Positions 32,771-41,353 of a stretch of DNA of 64,000 nt are shown here, piece after piece. Made by a program: the position numbers and the translations under genes. This DNA comes from Geomonas anaerohicana (GTDB taxonomy: Bacteria; Desulfobacterota; Desulfuromonadia; Geobacterales; Geobacteraceae): NCBI RefSeq assembly GCF_016458305.1, contig NZ_JAEMHL010000001.1, positions 682,001 through 746,000 of the forward strand. The letters run 5' to 3'. Below the pieces are notes generated by a model. It was given only the letters and a program-made list of their open reading frames with translations. It did not search any database and was not told the DNA's origin. Each line of letters begins with the position of its first letter. Positions within the stretch are counted from its first letter, which is position 1.

Positions 32771-33079
32771 ATGCCCACGAAAATCGACACGGACCAGACC
32801 GCGGGTTCCGCCAAGGATGAACCGAGCAAGCTCCGCGATTTCGCCGAAAATCGGGCGGAGGATGTAGCGGCGTGCTCCGACGCCGCAGACCGCTCCGAGG
32901 TCGTGGCCGGTGAGCCTGGCGACGCCTCCTGTCGCACCCAGCCGTTAGTCCCCGCCTTCTCCATATGCCTGCCCAGGAAACGTTCCTGCCCCTATGCCAT
33001 GTCGTTCGGCCACCAGTACCTGTGCCGACACCCCGACCACGCCAAGTTCCTGGTTCCTTCCGCCAAGCGCAAAAAATAA
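32771..33079 (+). CDS. Small hypothetical protein with Cys/His-rich C-terminus
   Basis: 102 residues; AGGAGCAGGAG lies just before the ATG. The N-terminal half is acidic and probably disordered. The C-terminal part has three cysteines and two histidines within CLPRKRSCPYAM and FGHQYLCRHPDHAKF, which could bind a metal. No signal peptide. No family recognised. The good ribosome binding site and isolated position between a regulator gene and the CsbD promoter support it being real, but it remains unproven. Confidence 0.5.
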   Translation: MPTKIDTDQTAGSAKDEPSKLRDFAENRAEDVAACSDAADRSEVVAGEPGDASCRTQPLVPAFSICLPRKRSCPYAMSFGHQYLCRHPDHAKFLVPSAKRKK

Positions 33080-33118
33080 TTCCCTACCCTGTAGTTCCAC
33101 GCTCCCCGCCATCCTCGC

Positions 33119-33146
33119 TTGACACAAAAGCGGCGCACTATAAACT
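33119..33146 (+). promoter_or_regulatory. Candidate promoter upstream of the csbD-like gene
   Basis: TTGACA, 16-nt spacer, TAAACT, followed by a very AT-rich leader of about 130 nt. Confidence 0.5.
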
Positions 33147-33282
33147 TGTCGAGTTGTAAATTAATAAAATCTAATAATAAATATATTTTCCTGTCAGCCG
33201 TTGCGTCGATCGCCAGCAGAGCGACCGCAGTCACCATGCAAACTGCACCTGCCGCACCAGAGCATTGCTCAGGAGGTACATC

Positions 33283-33462
33283 ATGAAACCGAGCACGAAA
33301 GACCAAGCTAAAGGGAAAATGCATGAGTTGAAAGGACAGGTTAAAGAGTCGGCTGGAAAGACCACCCGTAACGTTTCCATGGAGCAACAGGGCAGGGGGG
33401 AGAAAATTACCGGCAAGGTCGAGAAAAACGTCGGTAAGGCGGAGAAAAAACTGGAGAAATAG
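33283..33462 (+). CDS. CsbD-family stress protein
   Basis: 59 residues from ATG 33283 with AGGAGG 7 nt upstream. The sequence is Lys/Glu/Gly-rich with the CsbD pattern KDQAKGKMHELKGQVKESAG and a second KITGKVEKNVGKAEKK segment. CsbD proteins are small, abundant and induced by general stress; their biochemical role is unknown. It heads a run of small stress-type genes ending at the terminator at 34965. Confidence 0.88.
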   Translation: MKPSTKDQAKGKMHELKGQVKESAGKTTRNVSMEQQGRGEKITGKVEKNVGKAEKKLEK

Positions 33463-33619
33463 CGCCGCACCTGGCCTGCCACCGGGTGGAGACAACACTG
33501 CGGAGGGGTGCCTTCGCGGGGGCTTTCCCGGATGCCTGGTGGTGGCTGCGGTCGCTCTGCTGGTGATCGCGGCGCTAGTTCGAGTTGCAGCACAAAGCCG
33601 GACCAAGAGGAGGTGCTTC

Positions 33620-33811
33620 ATGCCTTTGGTACACGTCATACTGGTTCTGATCGTGGTCGGGGTCCTGCTGTGGCTGGTGAACACCTACATTCCCATGGCG
33701 GGATCGATCAAATCCATACTCAACGCAGTGGTGGTCATAGTGGTAGTGCTCTGGCTTTTAAACGTATTCGGACTCATGCACAACCTGACCAACCTCAGGG
33801 TGGGCAAGTGA
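33620..33811 (+). CDS. Small membrane protein, two helices (Thivi_2564-like)
   Basis: 63 residues from ATG 33620, AGGAGG 6 nt upstream. Two hydrophobic helices (about 2-24 and 32-52) are separated by a short NTYIPMAGSIK loop, a pattern seen in small membrane proteins that accompany CsbD and other stress genes. Function unknown. Confidence 0.75.
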   Translation: MPLVHVILVLIVVGVLLWLVNTYIPMAGSIKSILNAVVVIVVVLWLLNVFGLMHNLTNLRVGK

Positions 33812-33865
33812 AACAGACGGGGGGAGCACCGGCAGGCAATGGGAAGGCTCCCAAAGGAGGCAGAG

Positions 33866-34015
33866 ATGCTTTGGACCATTGTAGTAATCCTTCTGGTACT
33901 GTGGCTGCTGGGGCTGGTGACCAGCTATACCTTGGGTGGGTTCATTCACCTGTTGCTGGTGATTGCCATCATCATCGTTATACTGAACCTGATACAGGGA
34001 CGCAGGCCTCTGTAG
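33866..34015 (+). CDS. Very small membrane protein, lmo0937-like
   Basis: 49 residues; AAAGGAGG upstream of the ATG. It begins MLWTIVVILLVLWLLG, then SYTLGG, then a second hydrophobic helix, and ends in QGRRPL. This matches the lmo0937-type family of two-helix proteins common in bacteria next to stress genes. It begins 54 nt after the previous small membrane gene. Function unknown. Confidence 0.8.
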   Translation: MLWTIVVILLVLWLLGLVTSYTLGGFIHLLLVIAIIIVILNLIQGRRPL

Positions 34016-34086
34016 CCGGAGGTACTGCAAACAGAGAGAGTCGGGGCCGCGTGCTCCGACTCGGATCAAAGCCAGGGGGATCGCCA

Positions 34087-34923
34087 GTGAAAACAGTATT
34101 GACAGTGTTAGCACTCCTTGTTGCTGTGCCGGCCTTTGCTGCCGGTCCGACCGTTACCGCCCCCGGCGGTATGCCTCAGATGGCCGACGCCGTGTCCGGT
34201 TCCCCCGGGTACGTCATGAAGAGGCCGATGGGGCGCCAGATGATGCGCTCCCCCCAGCAGCAGCTGATGATGGCCTATCACAGAAACGTCGCCAATTTCG
34301 GCCGCCTCCTCTACGCCGCAGCGGAGGACGGTGCCACGGTGTCGCCGCAGCTGGCGCGAGTGGCAGTGGCCGAGATGAGGCGTAGCGTCGACGAGATGGA
34401 GAAGTACCGCGCGTCGGTAGTGGGCGAGGTGCCGCCCGAGCGGCAGCGCATGATGGATGAGCACCTGGTGCAGGTGAAGACCCACCTGAGGGATCTGGAG
34501 CAGTTGGTGCGGCAGGACCGCATCGACTCCGACCAGGTGAAGCGACATGTCGAGCCGATGCTCACCGGTTGCGGTGCCCCCGGCTGCGCCCCGTGGCAGG
34601 GAGCTGGGATGGGGTGGCGCGGTGGCCCCGGCGGGCACGGGATGATGATGGAGGGCATGCTGCAGAAGGTGAAGGCGCAGGATGCCGAGCTCGCGGCGCT
34701 GGTGCAAGACATGGAGCAGGCGCCACGCGAGAAAAAGCTGGACCTGCTGTCGGAGATCGTGGCCAGGATGGTGCGCCAGCGGGCAGAGATGACGGATGAA
34801 ATGGAAAGAAACCACCGCGAGATGATGCACCGGTTCGGGCCGATGCAGCAGCAAGAGATGGATGAGGATGACTCCGGCGACGAAGACCACGGCTGGAGTG
34901 ACGACGATAGCGATGAAGATTGA
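34087..34923 (+). CDS. Exported Met/His-rich helical protein with acidic tail
   Basis: 278 residues from GTG 34087 (AGGGGG 7 nt upstream). A signal peptide ends at about residue 19 (AFAA). The mature protein is helical, rich in Met, Gln, Arg and His, with a GCGAPGC pair of cysteines and a Gly-rich GMGWRGGPGGHGMMM linker. It ends in a very acidic tail containing DEDDSGDEDHGW. The composition suggests metal or cation binding in the periplasm, but I recognise no family. It is the last gene before a strong terminator and may be co-transcribed with the small membrane proteins. Confidence 0.7.
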   Translation: MKTVLTVLALLVAVPAFAAGPTVTAPGGMPQMADAVSGSPGYVMKRPMGRQMMRSPQQQLMMAYHRNVANFGRLLYAAAEDGATVSPQLARVAVAEMRRSVDEMEKYRASVVGEVPPERQRMMDEHLVQVKTHLRDLEQLVRQDRIDSDQVKRHVEPMLTGCGAPGCAPWQGAGMGWRGGPGGHGMMMEGMLQKVKAQDAELAALVQDMEQAPREKKLDLLSEIVARMVRQRAEMTDEMERNHREMMHRFGPMQQQEMDEDDSGDEDHGWSDDDSDED

Positions 34924-34964
34924 CCGGTAACGGTGCGGCGCGTACCGCACCGGCTAAAGACGAC

Positions 34965-35014
34965 AAGAGGCCGGCGCATGGGAAGTGGTTTTTTCCTGCG
35001 CCGGCCTCTTTTTT
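34965..35014 (+). terminator. Strong terminator after the stress cluster
   Basis: AAGAGGCCGGCGCA pairs with TGCGCCGGCCTCTT, followed by a run of T residues. It may work in both directions, but the minus-strand gene ends further away. Confidence 0.9.
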
Positions 35015-35135
35015 ACAACTGCCAACTCCCGCCGACTGCCATGGGGCCCATCAGGCTCTTTCTCCCCTTGCGGGAGGGGGCCGGGGGGTGGGCTGTGGCT
35101 GGCAATCGCCTAGGAATCAGCCTGCATGCCGCAAC

Positions 35136-37706
35136 TTAAAACTGCTTCGCCTGCACCCGGCCGCGCGGGTTGTGCAGGAAATTGGCCTTCTCCCTGAGCA
35201 GCGCGGTCATCTTCTGCACCGGCACCGGGCGGCTGAAGTAGTACCCTTGCGCCTCCTCGCTCCCTTCAGCCTGCAGCCAGGCCAGCTGCGACGCGTTTTC
35301 CACACCCTCGGCGATCACCCTGAGCTGCATGCTGCGCCCGATGCTGATCACCGCCCGCACCACGGCGGCGTTGTCGTTGTCGCGGGCGATGTTGCGGATG
35401 AAGGACTGGTCGATCTTCAGTTTGTCCACCGGCAGCTTCTTCAAGTAGCTGAGGCTGGAGTAGCCGGTGCCGAAGTCGTCGATGGAAAGCTGCAGGCCGA
35501 GCGCCTTCATGGCCGCCATGCTTCCCAGTACCCGCTGCGGGTCGCTCATGATGGTCGCCTCGGTGAGCTCAAGTTCCAGTGATTCCGGCGGAATCCCGGT
35601 TTCCAGCAGCGACGCCTCGATAGTCTCCTCGAAGTCGCGGTGCTGGAAGAAGCTGGCCGAGAGGTTGACCGCGGCGGACACCTGTCCCAGCCCCTGCTGC
35701 TGCCACTGTCGCAACTGACGGCAGACGGTGGGGATGATCCACTTGCTGATCTGGTTTAAAAGGCCGCTGTCTTCGGCGGTCTGGATGAAATGCTCCGGCA
35801 TCACCAGGCCGTGCACCGGGTGCTGCCAGCGGATCAAGGCTTCCATGCTGCTGAAGTGGCCGGTGGCCAGGTCGACCTTGGGCTGGTAATGCAGCACGAA
35901 CTCGTCGTGTTCCAGAGCGTGCCGCAGTTCCGCCTCCAGTTCGAAACGCTGGGTTGCCATCTCGTTGAGCTTGTGGGTGAAGAACTGGAAGTTGTTCCCC
36001 CCCCCTTTCTTGGCGTGGTACATGGCGATGTCGGCGTGCTTCAAGAGGGCGAGGTAGTCTTTCCCGTCCTCGGGGTAGAGGCTGATGCCGATGCTGGGGG
36101 TCACGATGACGTTGGTCCCCTGCAGCGGGAACCCGGCGTTGACGATCTTCTCGGCAACCACGCTGGTTTCACTGACGCCGCAGTCCCAGAGCACCACCAC
36201 GAACTCGTCCCCGCCCAGCCGGGCCACCACGTCGCAGGAACGTGTGCAGTCGCCAAGCTTGCGCGCCACCGACTGCAGCAGCCGGTCCCCCACGTCGTGC
36301 CCCATGGAGTCGTTGATCTGTTTGAAACCGTCGATGTCGAGGAACAGCAGGGCCACGCTGGTGCGTGTTTTCTGGGCCACCCTGAGCACGTCCTCGATCC
36401 TGGCGTAGAGGGTGCTGCGGTTGGGGAGCTTGGTGAGCGGGTCGTGGTGGGCCAGGAAGAAGATGTTTTCCTCGGCGCGTTTGATGTCGGTGATGTCCAG
36501 GATGAAGCCGTCCAGGCGCGAGATGGTGACCCGGTTCGCCTTGCGGGTCCGCTGCACGGCGCAGTTGTTGAGGATCCAGCGTATCGACCCGTCCTTGTGC
36601 ACGATCCGGTGCCGGATCGGGTCCTGGTCCTCACCCGCAAAGATGCTGTTCAGGAACTGGACCACCTGGTTGCGGTCCTCCTCGTGGATCATGGTGAACC
36701 ACAGGAGGGGATCGCGGTAGTATTCCTCCGGGCTGTACCCGGTGATGTCGAGGCACTTGGGGCTGTGGTAGATGGACTTGATGTCGCCCTCTTCGAAGCG
36801 GACGCTGTAGACGTACTCGTTGATGTTGCTGACGATGGTCCGGCACTGCTCTTCGCTTTTCAAAAGCGCATCTTCGGCGTTCTTGCGGACGGTGATGTCG
36901 CGGATGTTGAGCTGCAGCACTTTGCTCCGGTCGATGCGGTAGCCGGTGAGGACCACCTCCACGACCACGCTGCGGCCGTCACGCGTTACGAGGCGCAGGT
37001 CGTCGTTGTGCAGGTAATCCCGGTGCTGGAGCACGGCGAACTCGGCCTCGCTCGCGGCCAGGGCAGTGAGGGGCGGGACTTCCCAGAGCATGTGCCCTAC
37101 CAGCTCATCCCGCTGGTATCCCAGCAGCTCCATCAGAAAGGGGTTCACGTCGTGGATCTCGCCGGTGCCGGCATCGACGATCATGATGCCGTCCTTGGCA
37201 GCCTCGAAAAGGCCGCGGTAGCGCGCCTCGGAGATCTGCAGTGCCTTGGCGGCCCTTTCACTTTCGGTGATGCCGATCAGGGCGAGCCTGATCTCGGAGC
37301 CGTCCCGGCAGGGGATGGCTTCGATGCGCAACTGCTGTAACGCGTTGCCGGCGTCGGATAGGAGGGCGTTGCAAGAACTGCTCTGGTTGGAAGCGAGCAG
37401 GCGCTCGAAAAACTCGGACAGGGGAGGGCGGGATGATTCGCTGAACAGGTCAGCGAAGGAGCGGCCAACCAGGGAGTCCCGTTCCACTCCGAGCATCCTC
37501 GCTCCGGTCAGGTTGACGGCACGGATCACCCCGAAGCGGTCCAGGGTGATGTGGGCGATCGGTGCGTGTTCGTAAAGGTCGGCGTACAGCTTGAGTTCTG
37601 CGACGAGTTCGTTGCGGGAAAGGCGCCCGCTTCTGGCGACCTTTTTCGAGCTGCTGTTTTCGGAACGAATTCCGGTCCTGCTCTTCGTCCCAACTGCTCC
37701 GCTCAT
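35136..37706 (-). CDS. PAS-GGDEF-EAL c-di-GMP enzyme
   Basis: 856 residues from ATG 37706, preceded by GGAGGAG; the longer frame to 37892 has no such site. Three PAS domains lie at about 40-150, 165-290 and 300-420. The GGDEF domain has an intact GGDEF with an inhibitory site RSCD five residues before it. The EAL domain has MEALIR, ELTEA, DDFGTG and KIDQSF, so both synthesis and hydrolysis motifs are present. No membrane segments: a cytosolic sensor, probably of redox state or a small ligand. Stand-alone gene. Confidence 0.95.
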   Translation of the reverse strand: MSGAVGTKSRTGIRSENSSSKKVARSGRLSRNELVAELKLYADLYEHAPIAHITLDRFGVIRAVNLTGARMLGVERDSLVGRSFADLFSESSRPPLSEFFERLLASNQSSSCNALLSDAGNALQQLRIEAIPCRDGSEIRLALIGITESERAAKALQISEARYRGLFEAAKDGIMIVDAGTGEIHDVNPFLMELLGYQRDELVGHMLWEVPPLTALAASEAEFAVLQHRDYLHNDDLRLVTRDGRSVVVEVVLTGYRIDRSKVLQLNIRDITVRKNAEDALLKSEEQCRTIVSNINEYVYSVRFEEGDIKSIYHSPKCLDITGYSPEEYYRDPLLWFTMIHEEDRNQVVQFLNSIFAGEDQDPIRHRIVHKDGSIRWILNNCAVQRTRKANRVTISRLDGFILDITDIKRAEENIFFLAHHDPLTKLPNRSTLYARIEDVLRVAQKTRTSVALLFLDIDGFKQINDSMGHDVGDRLLQSVARKLGDCTRSCDVVARLGGDEFVVVLWDCGVSETSVVAEKIVNAGFPLQGTNVIVTPSIGISLYPEDGKDYLALLKHADIAMYHAKKGGGNNFQFFTHKLNEMATQRFELEAELRHALEHDEFVLHYQPKVDLATGHFSSMEALIRWQHPVHGLVMPEHFIQTAEDSGLLNQISKWIIPTVCRQLRQWQQQGLGQVSAAVNLSASFFQHRDFEETIEASLLETGIPPESLELELTEATIMSDPQRVLGSMAAMKALGLQLSIDDFGTGYSSLSYLKKLPVDKLKIDQSFIRNIARDNDNAAVVRAVISIGRSMQLRVIAEGVENASQLAWLQAEGSEEAQGYYFSRPVPVQKMTALLREKANFLHNPRGRVQAKQF

Positions 37707-37957
37707 GGGCTCCTCCGTGATGTCGGCCAAATGAGGTCTGCGGCTAGTTCCGATGCTGTGATTCCAAGGGGATAACCAAAAGGCGGCTGGCACCTCTCCT
37801 AATTGGTCCGGCGCCCCTCTCGTTCTTATGATAAAAATGATAAGGGAAAAGGAGCAAAAGTGCATCAGGGAATTATCGAAACAGCGGTTCATTTAGCCCC
37901 TGCAATGGGCGATATTTCAGCAAGTTGCCTCGCGCGGCAGCCTGAAGCGGGAACCTC

Positions 37958-39487
37958 ATGAACACCGACGATCTGGAAGAATTACCGGATAGCGTGGAAA
38001 ACCGACTGCTTGCGGCGAACGTGCACCCGGAGGGGTGGCAGAACCCCGAACCCGCCGAACGTTACAACCTGGTGGTCGTGGGTGCCGGCACTGCCGGCCT
38101 GGTCTGCGCGGCGGGTGCCGCCGGACTGGGGGCGCGGGTGGCCCTGGTCGAGCGCGGCTTTTTAGGCGGCGACTGCCTGAACGTCGGCTGTGTCCCCTCC
38201 AAGGCGCTTTTGCGGGCGGCCCGCGCCGTCTTCGATGCCCGCTCCGGCGGGGAGTTCGGCGTGGTCGGGCTCGAAGGGGTGGGCGCGGATTTCGGCGCCG
38301 CCATGGCCAGGCTGCGGCGTCTGCGGGCCGGAATCAGCCGGCACGACGCCGCGCGCCGCTTCCGGGATGAATTGGGCGTCGACGTCTTCTTCGGCGCGGC
38401 GCGCTTCACGGCCGCGGACCGCATCGAGGTGGCCGGTGCGGAACTTAGATTCGTCCGCGCCGCGCTCTGCACCGGCGCCCGCGCCGCCGTCCCCCCCATC
38501 CCCGGACTGGCAGAGGCGGGCTACCTCACCAACGAGACCGTCTTCTCGCTCACCGAACTCCCCGCGACCCTTGCGGTGATCGGCGGCGGGCCCATCGGCT
38601 GCGAACTGGCCCAGGCCCTTGCCCGCTTCGGCGCGCAGGTGACCCTCATCGAGCCGGGGGGGCAGCTCCTGGGGCGTGACGACCCCGATGCGGCAACGGT
38701 GCTGCTGGAGGCATTGCGTCGCGAGGGGATCACGGTGCACCTCGCCACCGAGGTGCTCTCCGTGGAGCTGCGCGGCGCCGGCAAGGTGCTTAGGCTGCAG
38801 CGGCAAGGGGTGCCGTTCGAGGTGGAGGTGGCCGGCATCCTGGTCGGCGCCGGCCGCGCCCCCAACGTGGAGGGGCTCGGCCTCGAGGAGGCGGGGATAG
38901 CCTACGACAGAAACGGCGTCACGGTGAGCGACACCCTGCAGACCACCAACCCGCGCGTCTACGCCGCCGGCGACATCTGCTCGCGCCTGCGCTTCACCCA
39001 CACCGCCGACGCCCAGGCCCGCATCCTGATAGCCAACGCGCTCTTCAAGGGGAGGCGCAAGAACTCATCGCTCACCGTCCCCTGGTGCACCTACACCGAC
39101 CCGGAGGTCGCCCACGTCGGCATGTCCCCGGCGGAGGCCGCGGCGCGCGCCATCGAGGTGGACACCCTCACCGTCCCCTTCACCGACGTGGACCGTGCCG
39201 TCCTGGACGGCGAGGAGCAGGGCTTCGCCCGGGTGCACCTGAAAAGGGGGAGCGACACCATCCTGGGCGCGACCATCGTGGCCCGGCACGCGGGGGAGAT
39301 GATCAGCGAGATCACCCTCGCCATCGGCTCGGGCCTCGGCCTCATCGCCATCGGCAACACCATCCATCCCTATCCCACCCAGTCCGAGTCGTGGAAGAAG
39401 CTCGCCGACGCGTACCAGCGCCGCCGCCTCACCCCCCTGGTGCAGCGGATCCTGCGCGCCTGGCTCTCCTGGCAAAGAAAATGGTAA
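37958..39487 (+). CDS. Mercuric-reductase-like FAD pyridine nucleotide-disulfide oxidoreductase
   Basis: 509 residues. FAD-binding GAGTAG near 42, redox-active GGDCLNVGCVPSKAL, NAD(P)-binding GGGPIGCELAQ and the second FAD motif YAAGDIC are intact. There is no N-terminal heavy-metal domain and no C-terminal Cys pair, so Hg2+ reduction is unlikely; the C-terminal HPYPTQSE replaces the usual HPxxxE signature with the catalytic His retained. The protein ends in a basic tail. A TVP38-type membrane gene follows, a pairing seen for MerA-like proteins in other bacteria. Pyruvate dehydrogenase E1 and E2 genes lie next, so a dihydrolipoamide dehydrogenase (E3) role is possible but unproven. Confidence 0.88.
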   Translation: MNTDDLEELPDSVENRLLAANVHPEGWQNPEPAERYNLVVVGAGTAGLVCAAGAAGLGARVALVERGFLGGDCLNVGCVPSKALLRAARAVFDARSGGEFGVVGLEGVGADFGAAMARLRRLRAGISRHDAARRFRDELGVDVFFGAARFTAADRIEVAGAELRFVRAALCTGARAAVPPIPGLAEAGYLTNETVFSLTELPATLAVIGGGPIGCELAQALARFGAQVTLIEPGGQLLGRDDPDAATVLLEALRREGITVHLATEVLSVELRGAGKVLRLQRQGVPFEVEVAGILVGAGRAPNVEGLGLEEAGIAYDRNGVTVSDTLQTTNPRVYAAGDICSRLRFTHTADAQARILIANALFKGRRKNSSLTVPWCTYTDPEVAHVGMSPAEAAARAIEVDTLTVPFTDVDRAVLDGEEQGFARVHLKRGSDTILGATIVARHAGEMISEITLAIGSGLGLIAIGNTIHPYPTQSESWKKLADAYQRRRLTPLVQRILRAWLSWQRKW

Positions 39488-39547
39488 CGCCCGGGACGTG
39501 GATATGTTAAAACCTGCATACCCTACCCATGCAGGAGCAGCCTTTTC

Positions 39548-40219
39548 ATGAACCTGAAGAAGATCCTGGTATGTCTCGCAGTCGCTGGCGCCGTGGCGCT
39601 GTTCTTCTATTTCGGCCTGCAGCGCTACCTCACCCTGGAGGCGCTCAAGGCGAACCGGCAGCTGCTCGCCGACTATTACGCGGCACACCAGGGGGGCACG
39701 GTCGCCCTGTTCATGGTGATCTACATCCTGCAGACCGCGCTTTCTCTCCCCGGCGCCGCCGTCCTGTCACTCGCGGCGGGCGCCGTCTTCGGCGTCTTGG
39801 CCGGCACCGTCTATGCCGTCTGCGCCGCCACCATCGGCGCCACGCTTGCGTTCCTGGTCACCCGCTACCTGCTCCGGGATTTGATCGCCGGCCGTTTCGG
39901 CACCCGGCTGGAGGGGCTCAATCGCGAACTGGAGCAGCGAGGCTGGAACTACCTGTTGTTCCTGAGGCTGGTGCCGCTCTTTCCCTTTTTCCTGATCAAC
40001 CTCGCCGCCGGTCTCACCCGCCTGCCGCTGCGCGTCTTTGTGCTGGGGACGCTGGTCGGCATCATTCCGGGAGGTTTCGTCTTCGTCAACGCCGGGGCGA
40101 GCCTCGCCGCCATCAACTCCCTTGCCGACGTCGCCTCGGCGCGCGTCTTGGGCTCCTTTGCCCTGCTGGGGCTGTTCGCCCTGGCCCCGGTTCTTTACGG
40201 CAGGCTGAAACGGCAGTAG
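39548..40219 (+). CDS. TVP38/TMEM64-family (DedA-like) membrane protein
   Basis: 223 residues. An N-terminal helix (about 5-25) is followed by the family core: LPGAAVLSLAAGAVFGVLAG, a central amphipathic part, and FLRLVPLFPFFLINLAAGL, then GTLVGIIPGGFVFVNAG. Members are polytopic inner-membrane proteins implicated in lipid scrambling or envelope homeostasis. GCAGGAG precedes the ATG by about 8 nt. It lies 60 nt after the MerA-like gene and is probably co-transcribed with it. Confidence 0.9.
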   Translation: MNLKKILVCLAVAGAVALFFYFGLQRYLTLEALKANRQLLADYYAAHQGGTVALFMVIYILQTALSLPGAAVLSLAAGAVFGVLAGTVYAVCAATIGATLAFLVTRYLLRDLIAGRFGTRLEGLNRELEQRGWNYLLFLRLVPLFPFFLINLAAGLTRLPLRVFVLGTLVGIIPGGFVFVNAGASLAAINSLADVASARVLGSFALLGLFALAPVLYGRLKRQ

Positions 40220-40227
40220 AAACGTTT

Positions 40228-40256
40228 TTGACATCCCGCAAGTGTCCGTTTACACT
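40228..40256 (+). promoter_or_regulatory. Promoter of the pyruvate dehydrogenase genes
   Basis: TTGACA, 17-nt spacer, TACACT, about 42 nt before the E1alpha start. This argues that the PDH genes can be transcribed independently of the MerA-like gene. Confidence 0.7.
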
Positions 40257-40297
40257 CTCCTAATCGCCGAGCCCCCATTTTAATAAGTGAGCGTGCC

Positions 40298-41353
40298 ATG
40301 CCGGAAGTGTTACTTGCCGATTTTCAGATCAAACGCCTGGAAGTCCTGAACGAGAAGGGGGAGGCGGATCCGGAGTTGCTGCCGGAACTGTCCGACGCCG
40401 AGATGTGGCGCCTGTACGAGCTGATGCTGCTCTCGCGCATCTTCGACGAGCGCGCCGTGGCCCTGCAACGCGAAGGGCGCATCGGCACCTATCCCCCCAT
40501 TCGGGGGCAGGAGGCGGCCCAGGTGGGCAGCGCCTTCGCCCTGACGCACAAGGACTGGCTCTTCCCCTCCTTCCGGGAGATGGGTGCGCACCTGACGCTG
40601 GGCTACCCGATCCCGCAACTGTTGCAGTACTGGGGCGGGGACGAGCGGTCCCAGAAGGTGCCGCCGGGATTGAATATCTTCCCCTTCTGTGTCGCCGTGG
40701 GGAGCCAGATCCCGCAGGCCGCGGGGGCAGCCCTCGCCGCGCGCTACCGGCGCGACCCGGTGGCGGTGGTCACCTACTTCGGCGACGGCGCCACCTCCAA
40801 GGGAGACTTCCACGAAGCGATGAACCTCGCCGGCGTCTTCCACCTCCCCCTGGTCTTTATCTGCCAGAACAACCAATGGGCCATCTCCATCCCGCTCAAG
40901 GGGCAGACCGCCTCCGCTTCCCTGGCGCAGAAAGCGATCGCCTACGGCTTCCAGGGGGTGCAGGTGGACGGCAACGACGTCTTCGCCGTGTACCGGGCCA
41001 CCCGCCAGGCGGTGGAAAAGGCCAGAAGCGGTGCCGGCCCCACCTTCATCGAATGCCTCACCTACCGCATGGCCGACCATACCACCGCCGACGACGCCGG
41101 ACGCTACCGCTCCGGCGAAGAGGTCACCTTCTGGGCCGCGCGTGATCCCATCCTGCGCCTGGAGCGCTTCCTGGAGGGGCGCGGGCTCTGGACCCCGCAG
41201 AAACGCGAGGAGACGGCGGCGCAGGCGGCTGCTATCGTCGACGCCGGGGTCGCGGAGATGGAGGCAGCGCCCCCGCCGGCCGCGGCGGAACTCTTCGACG
41301 AGATCCTCGCCACGCTGACCCCGCGCCAGGCAGGGCAAAGGAAGGTGCGCTGA
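40298..41353 (+). CDS. pdhA: Pyruvate (2-oxo acid) dehydrogenase E1 component, alpha subunit
   Basis: 351 residues. The thiamine-diphosphate motif GDGATSKGDFHEAMN leads to the conserved NNQWAIS about 30 residues on, and the phosphorylation-loop-like region YRMADHTTADDAGRY is present. It decarboxylates a 2-oxo acid with thiamine diphosphate and Mg2+ in complex with the beta subunit. Pyruvate is the most likely substrate by overall similarity, but branched-chain 2-oxo acids or acetoin cannot be excluded from sequence alone. The stop overlaps the E1beta start by one base (TGATG). Confidence 0.92.
   Translation: MPEVLLADFQIKRLEVLNEKGEADPELLPELSDAEMWRLYELMLLSRIFDERAVALQREGRIGTYPPIRGQEAAQVGSAFALTHKDWLFPSFREMGAHLTLGYPIPQLLQYWGGDERSQKVPPGLNIFPFCVAVGSQIPQAAGAALAARYRRDPVAVVTYFGDGATSKGDFHEAMNLAGVFHLPLVFICQNNQWAISIPLKGQTASASLAQKAIAYGFQGVQVDGNDVFAVYRATRQAVEKARSGAGPTFIECLTYRMADHTTADDAGRYRSGEEVTFWAARDPILRLERFLEGRGLWTPQKREETAAQAAAIVDAGVAEMEAAPPPAAAELFDEILATLTPRQAGQRKVR

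Noticed and set aside
37707-37892. N-terminal extension of the PAS-GGDEF-EAL protein
   Set aside because: ATG 37706 has a strong GGAGGAG; the upstream part is AT-rich non-coding sequence.
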